The notes below the pieces were generated by a model. It saw only the letters and a program-made list of their open reading frames with translations. It made no database searches and had not been told where the DNA came from. From Allomeiothermus silvanus DSM 9946 (GTDB lineage: Bacteria > Deinococcota > Deinococci > Deinococcales > Thermaceae): a DNA stretch of 64,000 bases. The translations under genes and the position numbers were made by a program. Of the stretch, positions 1-7,686 are shown in pieces. The number at the start of each line of letters is the position of its first letter. The first letter of the stretch is position 1. The DNA lies in NCBI RefSeq assembly GCF_000092125.1, contig NC_014212.1, positions 1,074,001 to 1,138,000 on the forward strand, read 5' to 3'.

Positions 1-466
1 TCCAGCTTTTTACCCCGTCAAGCTGCCAACCCCCGGGCACCCGCTTAGCCGTGGTTTTCATCGAGGCCGGGTTGCTGCCCGCGTGGGGTTCGGTAAGGCA
101 GAAAGCCCCAATCCATTCGCCTTTGGCCAGCGGCACCAGATACTTTTTCTTCTGCTCCAGCGAGCCGAACTTACCCAGCATGTATTGAGGTAGGCCGCTC
201 GTCACCGAGAGGATAACCGCCACGCTGGGGTCGGCGGCGGCGATTTCTTCCATCGCCAGTACCCAAGTCACGCTGTCGAGGCCTGCCCCACCCCACTCCT
301 CTGGAGTGGTCATGCCTAGCAGCCCGAGTTCGGCTAGTATCCTAAGCTGCGGCCAGGGATACTCCCCCGACTTGTCGTACTGTGGGGCTTTCTCCCACAA
401 CACTTCGCGGGAGACCTGCCGCACCAGGTCCAGGACCATTTTCTGGTCGTTGGTCAAGACCGCCAC
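1..466 (-). CDS. Acyl-CoA dehydrogenase (N-terminal part, runs off window)
   Basis: Flavin enzyme that introduces a trans-2 double bond into acyl-CoA, as in fatty-acid or branched-chain acyl-CoA breakdown. Reading leftwards from a GTG at 464-466 gives about 155 residues without a stop to the window edge. The segment holds the family's N-terminal helical domain and the start of the middle domain, with the recognisable stretches 'TTPEEWGGAGLD' and 'AFCLTEPHAGSNPASMKTTA', the latter close to the FAD/substrate region. The next in-frame Met lies 9 residues further in and is an alternative start. The C-terminal half is outside the window, so the catalytic Glu cannot be checked. The acyl chain preference cannot be read from this part. 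Confidence 0.9.
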   Translation of the reverse strand, partial: MAVLTNDQKMVLDLVRQVSREVLWEKAPQYDKSGEYPWPQLRILAELGLLGMTTPEEWGGAGLDSVTWVLAMEEIAAADPSVAVILSVTSGLPQYMLGKFGSLEQKKKYLVPLAKGEWIGAFCLTEPHAGSNPASMKTTAKRVPGGWQLDGVKSW

Positions 467-553
467 AGAAAATATCGTATCACGCGCTTGGTGGAGAAAA
501 ACCGTAATAGTTGCTATCGCTTATGGCGCGGGCAATCCCGTAACAACATAGAT

Positions 554-576
554 GCCCTCCCCGTTTCGGGGAGGGC
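554..576 (-). terminator. Hairpin terminator downstream of the 595-1044 gene
   Basis: A perfect 9-bp stem (GCCCTCCCC / GGGGAGGGC) with a 5-nt loop lies 18 nt past the stop of the minus-strand gene. No long T tract follows on the minus strand, so termination strength is uncertain. Confidence 0.6.
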
Positions 577-594
577 GTTGCGTTTGCCAGAGGT

Positions 595-1044
595 TTAGTA
601 AGGGTCGCCCTCGAGAACCTTTTTCTCTTGCTCGAGGCTCACCAGCACCAACTCAAAGTGCACATGAGGCTTATCTACACCGGGGTGGGCACCAGAAGGG
701 ATGATGTTGACGTGGTCTACCTTGGCGTTCACACCCAGCCCTTTAAGCGCGGCGGTGCCGATATCCACGTAGCTCTTTTTGCCCAGGTTCTCCAGGGGAA
801 CCATGAATACCACCTTCACCAGCCGCCCTGACTTGTCGTAAGCCAGGAAAGGGCCTTCGGGCAGGTTCTTGGCGTCTACGTAGAGGGTACCCAGCCCAGG
901 GATAAAGTTAGGCAGCGCCCCCTTGAGCGCCTCGCTCACGTTGACATAAGGCGCCATAGGAGGGGCCTTCATCACGTTTTGTGCTAATACCGCGCCGATA
1001 CTAAGGGCGGCTACTGCTGCTATAACGCTGATCCAACGTTTCAT
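595..1044 (-). CDS. Small secreted protein of unknown function
   Basis: 149 residues. The first 22 or so form a classical signal peptide ending in 'GAVLAQ', so the protein is probably exported. The rest is an alpha/beta-looking domain with 'SGAHPGVDKPHVHFELVLVS' near the C-terminus; the two His in 'PHVHF' could be metal ligands. The pattern reminds me of the small exported Thermus proteins of the DUF5602/TTHB210 type, but that is a guess from memory. It stands alone, with a hairpin downstream and the cysteine synthase gene 114 nt behind it on the same strand. No function is assigned. Confidence 0.7.
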   Translation of the reverse strand: MKRWISVIAAVAALSIGAVLAQNVMKAPPMAPYVNVSEALKGALPNFIPGLGTLYVDAKNLPEGPFLAYDKSGRLVKVVFMVPLENLGKKSYVDIGTAALKGLGVNAKVDHVNIIPSGAHPGVDKPHVHFELVLVSLEQEKKVLEGDPY

Positions 1045-1158
1045 GTAGATCCTCCCGAACTCTTTTGGGAACCATCTCTTGGCTCCACCCTACCGTACGC
1101 ATGGAGGGGGGCGGTTGGATCTCGGTGTGCGGGGGGGCGAGTGGGCCCGGCCAGGGTT

Positions 1159-2070
1159 TTATTCCGCGTACAAAGCGGTAGAGAGGTACTTAGCCCCCGA
1201 GTCGGGGCTGATGCAGACCACCCGCTTACCTGGGCCTAGCTCACGCGCTACCTGCAAGGCAGCCCAGACGATGCCCCCGCTGCTCATGCCCAAAAAAAGC
1301 CCTTCCTCGCGGGCGAGGCGGCGGGCCAGTGGAAAGGCTTCCTCCTCCCAGACCTGGATCACCCGGTCGAGCATCTTCACGTCTAGGTTCGGAGGGATGA
1401 AGCCTGGCCCCATTCCCTGGAACTGGTGCTGGCCCATTTGACCGCCCGAGAGCACGTTAGAACGGGCGGGCTCGCAGGCAATGACCTGCACGCCCGGGAT
1501 GCGCTCGCGCAGGTAGCGGCCCACCCCCATGATGGTTCCTCCGGTACCTGAGCCATAGACGAACGCATCGATCTTTCCCTCCATGGCTTGGTAGATCTCG
1601 GGAGCGGTGGTCTCGTAGTGGGCCTGGATGTTAGCCGGGTTAGCGAACTGATCGGGCATGAAGCCTCCGGTCTCCTGGACAATCTCCTGGGCCTTTTCGC
1701 GCGCGGCCAACATGCGCCGTGCCGGGTCGGTGAGCACCAGTTCAGCCCCGTAAGCCCGCAGGGTGCGTTTGCGTTCCTCCGACATCTGCGCAGGCATGCA
1801 CAGGATAAGCCGGTAGCCTCGGCTAGCTGCGACCATGGCCAGGCCGATGCCGGTGTTGCCGCTGGTGGGCTCTACGATCACCTGGCCTGACCCTGGCTGG
1901 AGGATCCCCCGCGCCTCGGCGTCTTTGATCATGTACCAGGCTGCCCGGTCTTTGATGGACCCGCCAGGGTTGGTGCCCTCGAGTTTTACCCAGACCTCAG
2001 CCATCCCCGGTTCTGCCACCCGGTGTAACCGGACCATCGGGGTTTTGCCGATGACATGCTCGACAAACAT
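1159..2070 (-). CDS. Cysteine synthase (O-acetylserine sulfhydrylase family)
   Basis: PLP enzyme that replaces the acetyl or phosphate group of O-acetyl- or O-phosphoserine with sulfide to make cysteine. 303 residues, normal for the CysK/CysM family. Lys40 in 'GGSIKDRAA' is the PLP Schiff-base lysine, 'PTSGNTGIG' is the substrate loop, 'GSGTGGTIMGVGRYL' binds the cofactor phosphate, and 'GMSSGGIVWAA' is the C-terminal PLP-pocket Ser motif. CysK and CysM cannot be separated safely by eye, so no symbol is given. The start ATG at 2068-2070 lies inside the inner copy of a 35-bp tandem duplication; the outer copy carries a second ATG in another frame. Confidence 0.93.
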   Translation of the reverse strand: MFVEHVIGKTPMVRLHRVAEPGMAEVWVKLEGTNPGGSIKDRAAWYMIKDAEARGILQPGSGQVIVEPTSGNTGIGLAMVAASRGYRLILCMPAQMSEERKRTLRAYGAELVLTDPARRMLAAREKAQEIVQETGGFMPDQFANPANIQAHYETTAPEIYQAMEGKIDAFVYGSGTGGTIMGVGRYLRERIPGVQVIACEPARSNVLSGGQMGQHQFQGMGPGFIPPNLDVKMLDRVIQVWEEEAFPLARRLAREEGLFLGMSSGGIVWAALQVARELGPGKRVVCISPDSGAKYLSTALYAE

Positions 2071-2118
2071 AGTCCCAGGATAACGATGACATGCTCGATA
2101 AACATAGCCCCAGGATAA
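2049..2118 (-). repeat. 35-bp tandem duplication of the cysteine synthase start region
   Basis: Units 2049-2083 and 2084-2118 match at 33 of 35 positions. Each contains, on the minus strand, a TTATCCT stretch that could act as a -10 element, then CTATG and the first codons of the cysteine synthase. The inner unit supplies the functional ATG. The outer unit has the same ATG but leads into another frame. The duplication doubles the putative -10 and start codon. Confidence 0.9.
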
Positions 2119-2279
2119 TTGGTAGTGAGAAGTTTCTGCTTGACTGCAAAGTCGATTTTCCCCTGTGTCAAATGCGGATTCTAAGTGCTTGGCGGGGTAG
2201 GGTGTGAGTTGCTTTACTCCTTCTGACGAGGTGGCGAATATACTTAGGCATTCGGCGCATAGCCGAGAAAGGACTTTGG

Positions 2280-2750
2280 ATGAAAGTAACCCAAGATGCA
2301 GTGGTTTCGATTCGCTATACCCTGACCGTGGACGGTCAGGTGCTCGACCAGGGAGACCTGGACTACCTCCACGGGCACGGCAACATTATCCAGGGGCTCG
2401 AGGAGGCGCTTGAGGGCAAGCAGGCCGGGGATTCGATGAGCGTGGTGATCCCCCCGGAGAAAGCCTACGGCGAGCGCAACGAGGAGGGGGTCATGGTGGT
2501 CCCGCTCCAGGCCTTCCCTCAGGATTCCGAGGTCCAGCCGGGGATGCAGTTTTACGCCGAGGGTCAGGATGGGCGGCCCTTGCCGATCACAGTGCTCGAG
2601 GTAAACGGGGACGAGGTCACGGTGGACTCCAACCACCCCCTGGCCGGGGAGACCCTCAATTTCGCCGTGGAGGTGACCGGGGTGCGCCCCGCTAGCCAGG
2701 AGGAACTCGATCACGGGCACGTTCACGGCCCCGGTGGGCATAACCACTAA
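2280..2750 (+). CDS. slyD: FKBP-type peptidyl-prolyl isomerase SlyD
   Basis: Cytoplasmic prolyl isomerase and chaperone with metal-binding ability. 156 residues. The FKBP fold is interrupted by the insert-in-flap chaperone domain typical of SlyD (about residues 65-120), and the start 'MKVTQDAVVSIRYTL' is characteristic. The C-terminus ends in a short His-rich tail (HGHVHGPGGHNH), a Ni/Zn-binding feature of SlyD, though shorter than in Escherichia coli. A TATACT sequence at 2239-2244 could be its -10 element. A strong terminator follows the stop codon, so it is probably monocistronic. Confidence 0.95.
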   Translation: MKVTQDAVVSIRYTLTVDGQVLDQGDLDYLHGHGNIIQGLEEALEGKQAGDSMSVVIPPEKAYGERNEEGVMVVPLQAFPQDSEVQPGMQFYAEGQDGRPLPITVLEVNGDEVTVDSNHPLAGETLNFAVEVTGVRPASQEELDHGHVHGPGGHNH

Positions 2751-2763
2751 TCGCTCGTTACCT

Positions 2764-2800
2764 AACGCCGATGGCCAAGTTTGGGCCATCGGCGTTTTGT
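2764..2800 (+). terminator. Intrinsic terminator of slyD
   Basis: A 13-bp perfect stem (AACGCCGATGGCC with its complement) with a 7-nt loop, followed by TTTTGTT, begins 13 nt after the slyD stop codon. The A run on the left side means it could also work for the minus-strand gene that ends at 2853. Confidence 0.9.
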
Positions 2801-2852
2801 TATGTGGGAATAGGTGGCCCTTCGCCACCCATGACCCGAGGTTGGAAAACCT

Positions 2853-4664
2853 CTAATTGCCCCATTGCAGACCACGCTCGAGATTGTGCGTGTCGAAGTT
2901 GACTGTTCCGGTGGGAACCGGCTTGTACTCCACCCACCAAGGGTCATAGGGAATCCAGCGCTCACCGCTGATGTGCAAGATATGCAGTCCTGGTTTGATG
3001 TATTGCTCTACTGCATCCGCATCGGTCGCTTGGCGCAGGTGTAGCTTGCCATCGTCGGGGTCTACGTAAGGAGCCGTGTAAAAGGTACCGGTGGCGATAG
3101 CCTGATCGGCATAGATTCCGAAGCCATCGTTTTGGTCGGCCCCGGGGATGATGAACCAGCGGTTCTCGCCCCAGTTGTAAGCGGGGTCGGTTTGTTCAAT
3201 GCTTAAGCAGGTCGGCGTCCCTTGAGCGTCGCGGGTGGGCGCGCAGCGGGTGAGGGGGTTGTCGATGTTGTAGGCACGCCCGTTGTGGAAGCCCAGTTCC
3301 TTAGGAAAGGAAGGTTGCCAGGTTTCGTAGCCGTTGCGGTCGGTGCGAGGAATGCGGCGACGGCCTACGCTGTTATCCATGGGTACAAAGCTCGGGTCAC
3401 GCGGGTCGGTGATGGCGTTTTCCGGGCAGAGGGGGGGACGGTAACGGGTGGAATTTGCCAGGTTGCTGCCGGAGGCGTCCACACCGCCATTGGCCGAGGC
3501 ATCTAGGGTTGGGCCGGTGTCGCTCATCCAGTGAAGGCTTGCCAGTAGTTCACCGCTTTGCTGATCGGCGACCCACAGGTCATACTCGTGATGGCGCTGG
3601 CAAAGCCGGGCCTTGCTCGAGGAACCGATCTGAAACTGGATTAGCCAGTCATGCCCCTGGCGGTCGTCGAAGGCGAAAACCTTATATGTCGAGATCGGAG
3701 CGTCCATGATTTTGCGTTTTAGGCGGTCCTGGTGGCAATTTTGGCAGAAGGCGGTGGTGTTGGCTTTAGCTCCCACATAACCAAAAGCCAGCTTGATCTT
3801 CCCGGATTCGATGAGCCGGGCCAGGGCCGGGAATTGTCGAGGATCAGAGCCATGCTCGCTTCCTAGATAACACCAGTAGGTGGGATCAATCTGCGGAGCC
3901 CAGGTGTAGTACCAGCGCCCATCTACTCCCCTAACCTTGTACTGTTCGTAAACCCAGGCCGGACAGGCGGTGTTGGGTTTAGGTACCTCGAGCCCCTGGG
4001 GGACTACTGGCTCCGGGGAAGGTTTGCCGTCGGCTTCGGCCAGCAGGATAGCGTAGACGGCTCCGGCCTTCCCTTCTACCGAGCCCAGCCAGTGATCGCC
4101 GGCGTCCAGCGGTTTCCAAAAAGTGGGAAAAGTCATCGCACTCGAGGGGTTCCAGGGCTGGGTGATGCGCACGTGGGAGCCCGCGGTCCAATCCTTTAGC
4201 CAGGTAGGTAGATTGCTTGCTGTACCGAACCAGATCACCCCAACCCGTGCTGAGCGGCTGAGCCGTAGAAAGGTAAATTGATCCGTGTTGTACTGGGTGT
4301 AGGTGCTGTACTGGCGGGTGGCCAACACGTCTAATCCGGCGTAGGGTCCGGGATCCACCACGCGGGCCTTGTTGCTCTCCAGATCGAGCTGAAGCCCGGT
4401 GGCGAACTGCCGCGGGAAATACTTCATCCCGCGGATCTCGACTTGATCACTGCCCGGCGCACTCACTTCTTTCCCGCTCACCAACACCTTGCGGTGCCAG
4501 TAAGCAGAGAGGAGCGTAGGGCGGGCTCCTGCTACTAAGATGGGGGGAGTGGTGTTGTCCGGGAGGGGGATAGCCGGGTTGCTCGAGCGATTACCGCAGG
4601 ATGCTAGTAGAAGGAGTAGAGCGCTTCTCCACCAGTGACCAGAGGGAATAGCATTGAATTGCAT
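2853..4664 (-). CDS. Large lipoprotein of unknown function, carries a CxxCH motif
   Basis: 603 residues. The N-terminus has a hydrophobic stretch ending in 'LLLASCG', a lipobox, so it is predicted to be anchored in a membrane. From about residue 50 onward it is clearly paralogous to the C-terminal part of the gene at 4813-7128; shared motifs include 'GLEVPKPNTACP', 'EHGSDP', 'DDRQGHDWLIQF', 'HEYDLWV', 'RIPRTDRNGYETWQPS' and 'WGENRWFIIPGA'. Many Cys, His and Trp are conserved between the two. Unlike its paralogue it holds 'FCQNCHQDR', a CxxCH sequence of the kind that binds c-type heme, in a local insertion. I do not recognise the family. The repeated His-rich motifs could be metal ligands. 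Confidence 0.75.
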   Translation of the reverse strand: MQFNAIPSGHWWRSALLLLLASCGNRSSNPAIPLPDNTTPPILVAGARPTLLSAYWHRKVLVSGKEVSAPGSDQVEIRGMKYFPRQFATGLQLDLESNKARVVDPGPYAGLDVLATRQYSTYTQYNTDQFTFLRLSRSARVGVIWFGTASNLPTWLKDWTAGSHVRITQPWNPSSAMTFPTFWKPLDAGDHWLGSVEGKAGAVYAILLAEADGKPSPEPVVPQGLEVPKPNTACPAWVYEQYKVRGVDGRWYYTWAPQIDPTYWCYLGSEHGSDPRQFPALARLIESGKIKLAFGYVGAKANTTAFCQNCHQDRLKRKIMDAPISTYKVFAFDDRQGHDWLIQFQIGSSSKARLCQRHHEYDLWVADQQSGELLASLHWMSDTGPTLDASANGGVDASGSNLANSTRYRPPLCPENAITDPRDPSFVPMDNSVGRRRIPRTDRNGYETWQPSFPKELGFHNGRAYNIDNPLTRCAPTRDAQGTPTCLSIEQTDPAYNWGENRWFIIPGADQNDGFGIYADQAIATGTFYTAPYVDPDDGKLHLRQATDADAVEQYIKPGLHILHISGERWIPYDPWWVEYKPVPTGTVNFDTHNLERGLQWGN

Positions 4665-4771
4665 ACAAGGTTCCTTTTTGGCATAGAAATACTTGTGGCT
4701 GAGAATCTAAGGTATTGAACTACTGCAATATTGCAAGAGCGTACCAACCCCTATCTTATCACTTTAAAGAA

Positions 4772-4795
4772 GGGGCCTACCTATAGGTAGGCCCC
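4772..4795 (-). terminator. Terminator downstream of the 771-aa lipoprotein gene
   Basis: Perfect 10-bp stem (GGGGCCTACC / GGTAGGCCCC) with loop TATA, followed on the minus strand by TTCTTTAAAG. It lies 17 nt past the stop of the gene at 4813-7128 and separates it from the paralogue further downstream, suggesting independent transcription. Confidence 0.8.
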
Positions 4796-4812
4796 GGTGT
4801 GTCAGAGACGGC

Positions 4813-7128
4813 TTAGTTAGGGACTTGCAGGGAGTGCTCGAGGTTGTGGCTTTCGAAGTTCACCGCACCCGATGGAACTGGTTTGTACTGCACCCACCAG
4901 CCATCGTAAGGAATCCAGCGATCCTCGGTAAGGTGGCGTACGAAGAGCCCCGGCTTGATGTACTGGCGTACCGCTGTGGGATCGCTGGAGGGGAGGAGGC
5001 GTTGACCGTATGGATCGGTGTAAAAGACCCCGGTGGCTAGGGCTTTGCTGGCATCGATGCCAAACCCGGTGGTGGCCCCGTCCGCGATGATGAACCAGCG
5101 GTTTTCTCCCCAGTCGTAGTCGGAGGGGCTACGCACCATCTGGTCGCAGGTGGGGTTGCCCTGGGCGTCGTAGGAAGCAGAGCAGCGGGTCTGGGGGTTG
5201 TCGGTATTGTAGCCGCGCCCGCCGAAGAGGCCCAAGGTGGAGGGCAGGCTGGGCTGCCAGGTCTCGTAGCCGTTGCGGTCTATGCGGGGAATCCGGCGGC
5301 GGCCGTTCTCGCCCGTCATGGGGATGCTGAGATTGTCCGGGCACCCTTCGGGTTTGTAACGGGTGGTGTTGGCTTTGCTCGGGTCGTCCGGGGTTCCGGT
5401 GGCGCTAGCGTCCAAGGCCGGGCCGGTGTCGGTCATGTAATGTAGCTCCGCCAGCAACTCACCGGAGCTGTGATCGACTACCCAGAGGTTGTACTCGTGA
5501 TAGCGGGTGCACAGCCGCCCCCGGCCTCCGGTGCCGATATGGAACTGGATCAGCCAGTCGTGTCCTTGGCGGTCGTCGTAAGCGAAGAGCTTGAAGCCGG
5601 TGTGGGGCTCGTCCTTACCAGCCTTGGTGCTCACATACCCGAAGGCTGCACGTAGGTCACCCCGGTCCATAGCCGCCTTTAGACCCGGCAACTGCGACGG
5701 GTCGGAGCCGTGTTCGTGGCCGAAGTAACACCAGTAGACCGGGTCAATCTGGGGGTGCCAGGTGCGGTACATCTTCCCATCGAAGCCCTTGACCATGTAC
5801 TGGTCGTGCACCCAATCGGGACAGGCGGTGTTGGGTTTGGGCACCTCGAGCCCGGCGGGAACCGGCGGGGGGCTGGAGGGTTTGCTGTCCTTCTCCGCCA
5901 GCAGCACGGTATACACTCTACCGGCCTTACGGTCGATCCCTCGCAACAGGTTCCGGCCTGCCGGAAGATTCTTCAGGAAAACGGTGTAGGTCTTGCCGCC
6001 GGCTTGGACCGTAGAACCCGGAGTCCAATCGCTCATCCAGGACGGCCGGTCGGTGGGGCTGCCGTACCAGACCAGCCCCACCCGGGCCTCGCGGTTTAGG
6101 TAGAGCTCGAGCATGTTATCCGAGCTGGTGTAGGCTACGTAGCTACCGTTGGCTGGCATGATCAGCGCATCCCAGCCCTTGTAGACCCCAGGGTCATCGA
6201 GCTTGAAATCGGGCTCTTGTTGAGGGGCCGGGTCCACGATCAGGGAGAGGCCAGCGTTGAATTGGCGCGGGCGGTACTGCATGTATTGGGTCGAGACCTG
6301 GGTCTGGGTGGCATTCAGGACCTTGTTGATCCAGTACGCCTTGACCAGAGCCGGTTGCGCCGTACCGGTAGGGGTCGGGGTAGGGGTAGGGGCCGGGCTG
6401 GGCGTTGGGCTGGGCGAGGAGCCCGAGTAAACGACGCGGGTAGAAGCGGAGTCTTTGTTACCGGCGGCATCGTAGGCGTTGAAGATGATGGTGTTGCTGC
6501 CGGGGAGTAGACCGCTGACGGTAGCGGTGAAGTCGACACTAGCTCCAGGGGTGAAGGAGATGTTCTGCTCGGCTTTCCCGTTGAGCTGGTAAGCGATGCG
6601 GGTGACTGCGAGGTTGTCCTTAGCTTTACCTTGCACGCTCACACTCGAGCTATTCACCGTGCTACCCGGGGTGGGGCTGAGGATGGAGATATCGGGGCGG
6701 AGGGTATCTTGGGTACCTCCTGTAGTGCCATAGGTGATAGAGAGCGTAGCGCTGCCGATGTTGCCGGCGGCGTCATAGGCGTTGACGACGATGACGTTCT
6801 GGCCGGTTTGGAGCTGCACATTGAAGCTGAAGGGCACTCTGGCGGCGGGGGTGATGGGCACGTTTTGCTCGAGGCTGCCACCCAGCTGATAGGTGACCCG
6901 GGTTACGGCCTGATCGTCGGTAGCGGTGCCCTGGACGGTGAGGCTGAGGCTAACGGCGGTTCCTCCTACCGGGTTCTCCAGGGTGATGGTGGGGCTGGTC
7001 TGGTCATCGGTGTTGGGTCGGGCTTGCTGGTTACAGGCAGTCGCTATAAGCACTAGGGCCGCCCACACCACTCGATGAAACGTTTTAGCACACCACCACG
7101 ACTGTCTGACGCTGTTACTTCGCTTCAC
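4813..7128 (-). CDS. Lipoprotein with two Ig-like repeats and a paralogous C-terminal domain
   Basis: 771 residues. A signal segment ends in 'LIATAC', a likely lipobox. Residues of about 45-130 and 140-230 form two copies of a bacterial Ig-like domain ('GTATDDQAVTRVTYQL' and 'GKAKDNLAVTRIAYQL', each later with 'VNAYDAAGN' or 'FNAYDAAGN'). A Pro/Thr/Ser linker follows (around 'SPSPTPSPAPTPTPTPTG'). The remaining part of about 500 residues is the same domain as in the 603-aa lipoprotein, with 'EHGSDP', 'DDRQGHDWLIQF' and 'HEYNLWV'. The CxxCH segment of the paralogue is missing. The architecture suggests a surface-displayed domain held away from the membrane. The function is unknown to me. Confidence 0.78.
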   Translation of the reverse strand: MKRSNSVRQSWWCAKTFHRVVWAALVLIATACNQQARPNTDDQTSPTITLENPVGGTAVSLSLTVQGTATDDQAVTRVTYQLGGSLEQNVPITPAARVPFSFNVQLQTGQNVIVVNAYDAAGNIGSATLSITYGTTGGTQDTLRPDISILSPTPGSTVNSSSVSVQGKAKDNLAVTRIAYQLNGKAEQNISFTPGASVDFTATVSGLLPGSNTIIFNAYDAAGNKDSASTRVVYSGSSPSPTPSPAPTPTPTPTGTAQPALVKAYWINKVLNATQTQVSTQYMQYRPRQFNAGLSLIVDPAPQQEPDFKLDDPGVYKGWDALIMPANGSYVAYTSSDNMLELYLNREARVGLVWYGSPTDRPSWMSDWTPGSTVQAGGKTYTVFLKNLPAGRNLLRGIDRKAGRVYTVLLAEKDSKPSSPPPVPAGLEVPKPNTACPDWVHDQYMVKGFDGKMYRTWHPQIDPVYWCYFGHEHGSDPSQLPGLKAAMDRGDLRAAFGYVSTKAGKDEPHTGFKLFAYDDRQGHDWLIQFHIGTGGRGRLCTRYHEYNLWVVDHSSGELLAELHYMTDTGPALDASATGTPDDPSKANTTRYKPEGCPDNLSIPMTGENGRRRIPRIDRNGYETWQPSLPSTLGLFGGRGYNTDNPQTRCSASYDAQGNPTCDQMVRSPSDYDWGENRWFIIADGATTGFGIDASKALATGVFYTDPYGQRLLPSSDPTAVRQYIKPGLFVRHLTEDRWIPYDGWWVQYKPVPSGAVNFESHNLEHSLQVPN

Positions 7129-7374
7129 TTTGCCTCCGCTTTGATAAATCAGGGATTTAAGTATCGGTGCTTACTGCACAATCCCGTACATTTTTACCTG
7201 TTGCGCTAGCCCGGCGTTTGAGATATTCCTTAAGACAGCGTTCATCTTTTTATGTGGCTTACGATAGAGCAAAAATTAACTTTTTCCCCCGTGGATATCC
7301 ATAAATATTAGTATTTTTATGAGAAAGTCAACCGTGCTTCCGGGTTGCTCGTTCTAGGTAGATGCCATATACTT
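7129..7374. other. AT-rich upstream region, no gene seen
   Basis: This stretch between the lipoprotein gene and the terminator at 7375 is clearly richer in A+T than its surroundings (especially about 7190-7330, for example around 'ataaatattagtattttta'). It must hold the promoter of the 771-aa lipoprotein gene on the minus strand, but I cannot place -35 and -10 boxes with confidence. No ORF with coding character was seen. Confidence 0.5.
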
Positions 7375-7400
7375 TGCGCCCTCGGATACCCGAGGGCGCA
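7375..7400 (-). terminator. Terminator of the AAA+/VWA operon
   Basis: Perfect 11-bp stem (TGCGCCCTCGG / CCGAGGGCGCA) with loop ATAC, 31 nt past the stop of the 77-aa gene. On the minus strand it is followed by AAAGTATATGG, so there is no strong U tract. Confidence 0.7.
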
Positions 7401-7431
7401 GCCAAGCAATTCTTCATGGGGTGCTTATGGC

Positions 7432-7665
7432 TTATAGGTGCTCGAGGATATCCTCGCTTTCCCGAAAGTACCGATCTTTGGGGATGAGGGTAAAGCCCCC
7501 AGGGGCTTTGGCGGGGTGGTAGGGTTGCTCGAGCGTGAGCTGGGTACGCACCAGGTCATATTTGCGCAACTGCGCCAAGGGCGGGGCCGGGTGCGGCTTC
7601 ACAATCTGCGACAGACGCTGCAGGACGAGCGCCAGGTAAGCCACGAAACTCCAGGTACGGATCAT
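7432..7665 (-). CDS. Small protein of unknown function after the VWA gene
   Basis: 77 residues, starting 21 nt after the VWA gene on the same strand, so probably the last gene of that operon. The N-terminus 'MIRTWSFVAYLALVLQRLSQ' is amphipathic to hydrophobic; the C-terminus is charged ('FTLIPKDRYFRESEDILEHL'). I do not recognise it. The opposite strand of this region is also open, but the operon position and the hairpin just behind the stop favour this reading. Confidence 0.5.
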   Translation of the reverse strand: MIRTWSFVAYLALVLQRLSQIVKPHPAPPLAQLRKYDLVRTQLTLEQPYHPAKAPGGFTLIPKDRYFRESEDILEHL

Positions 7666-7686
7666 CGCTTTAAGGCCCCGAAGGGA

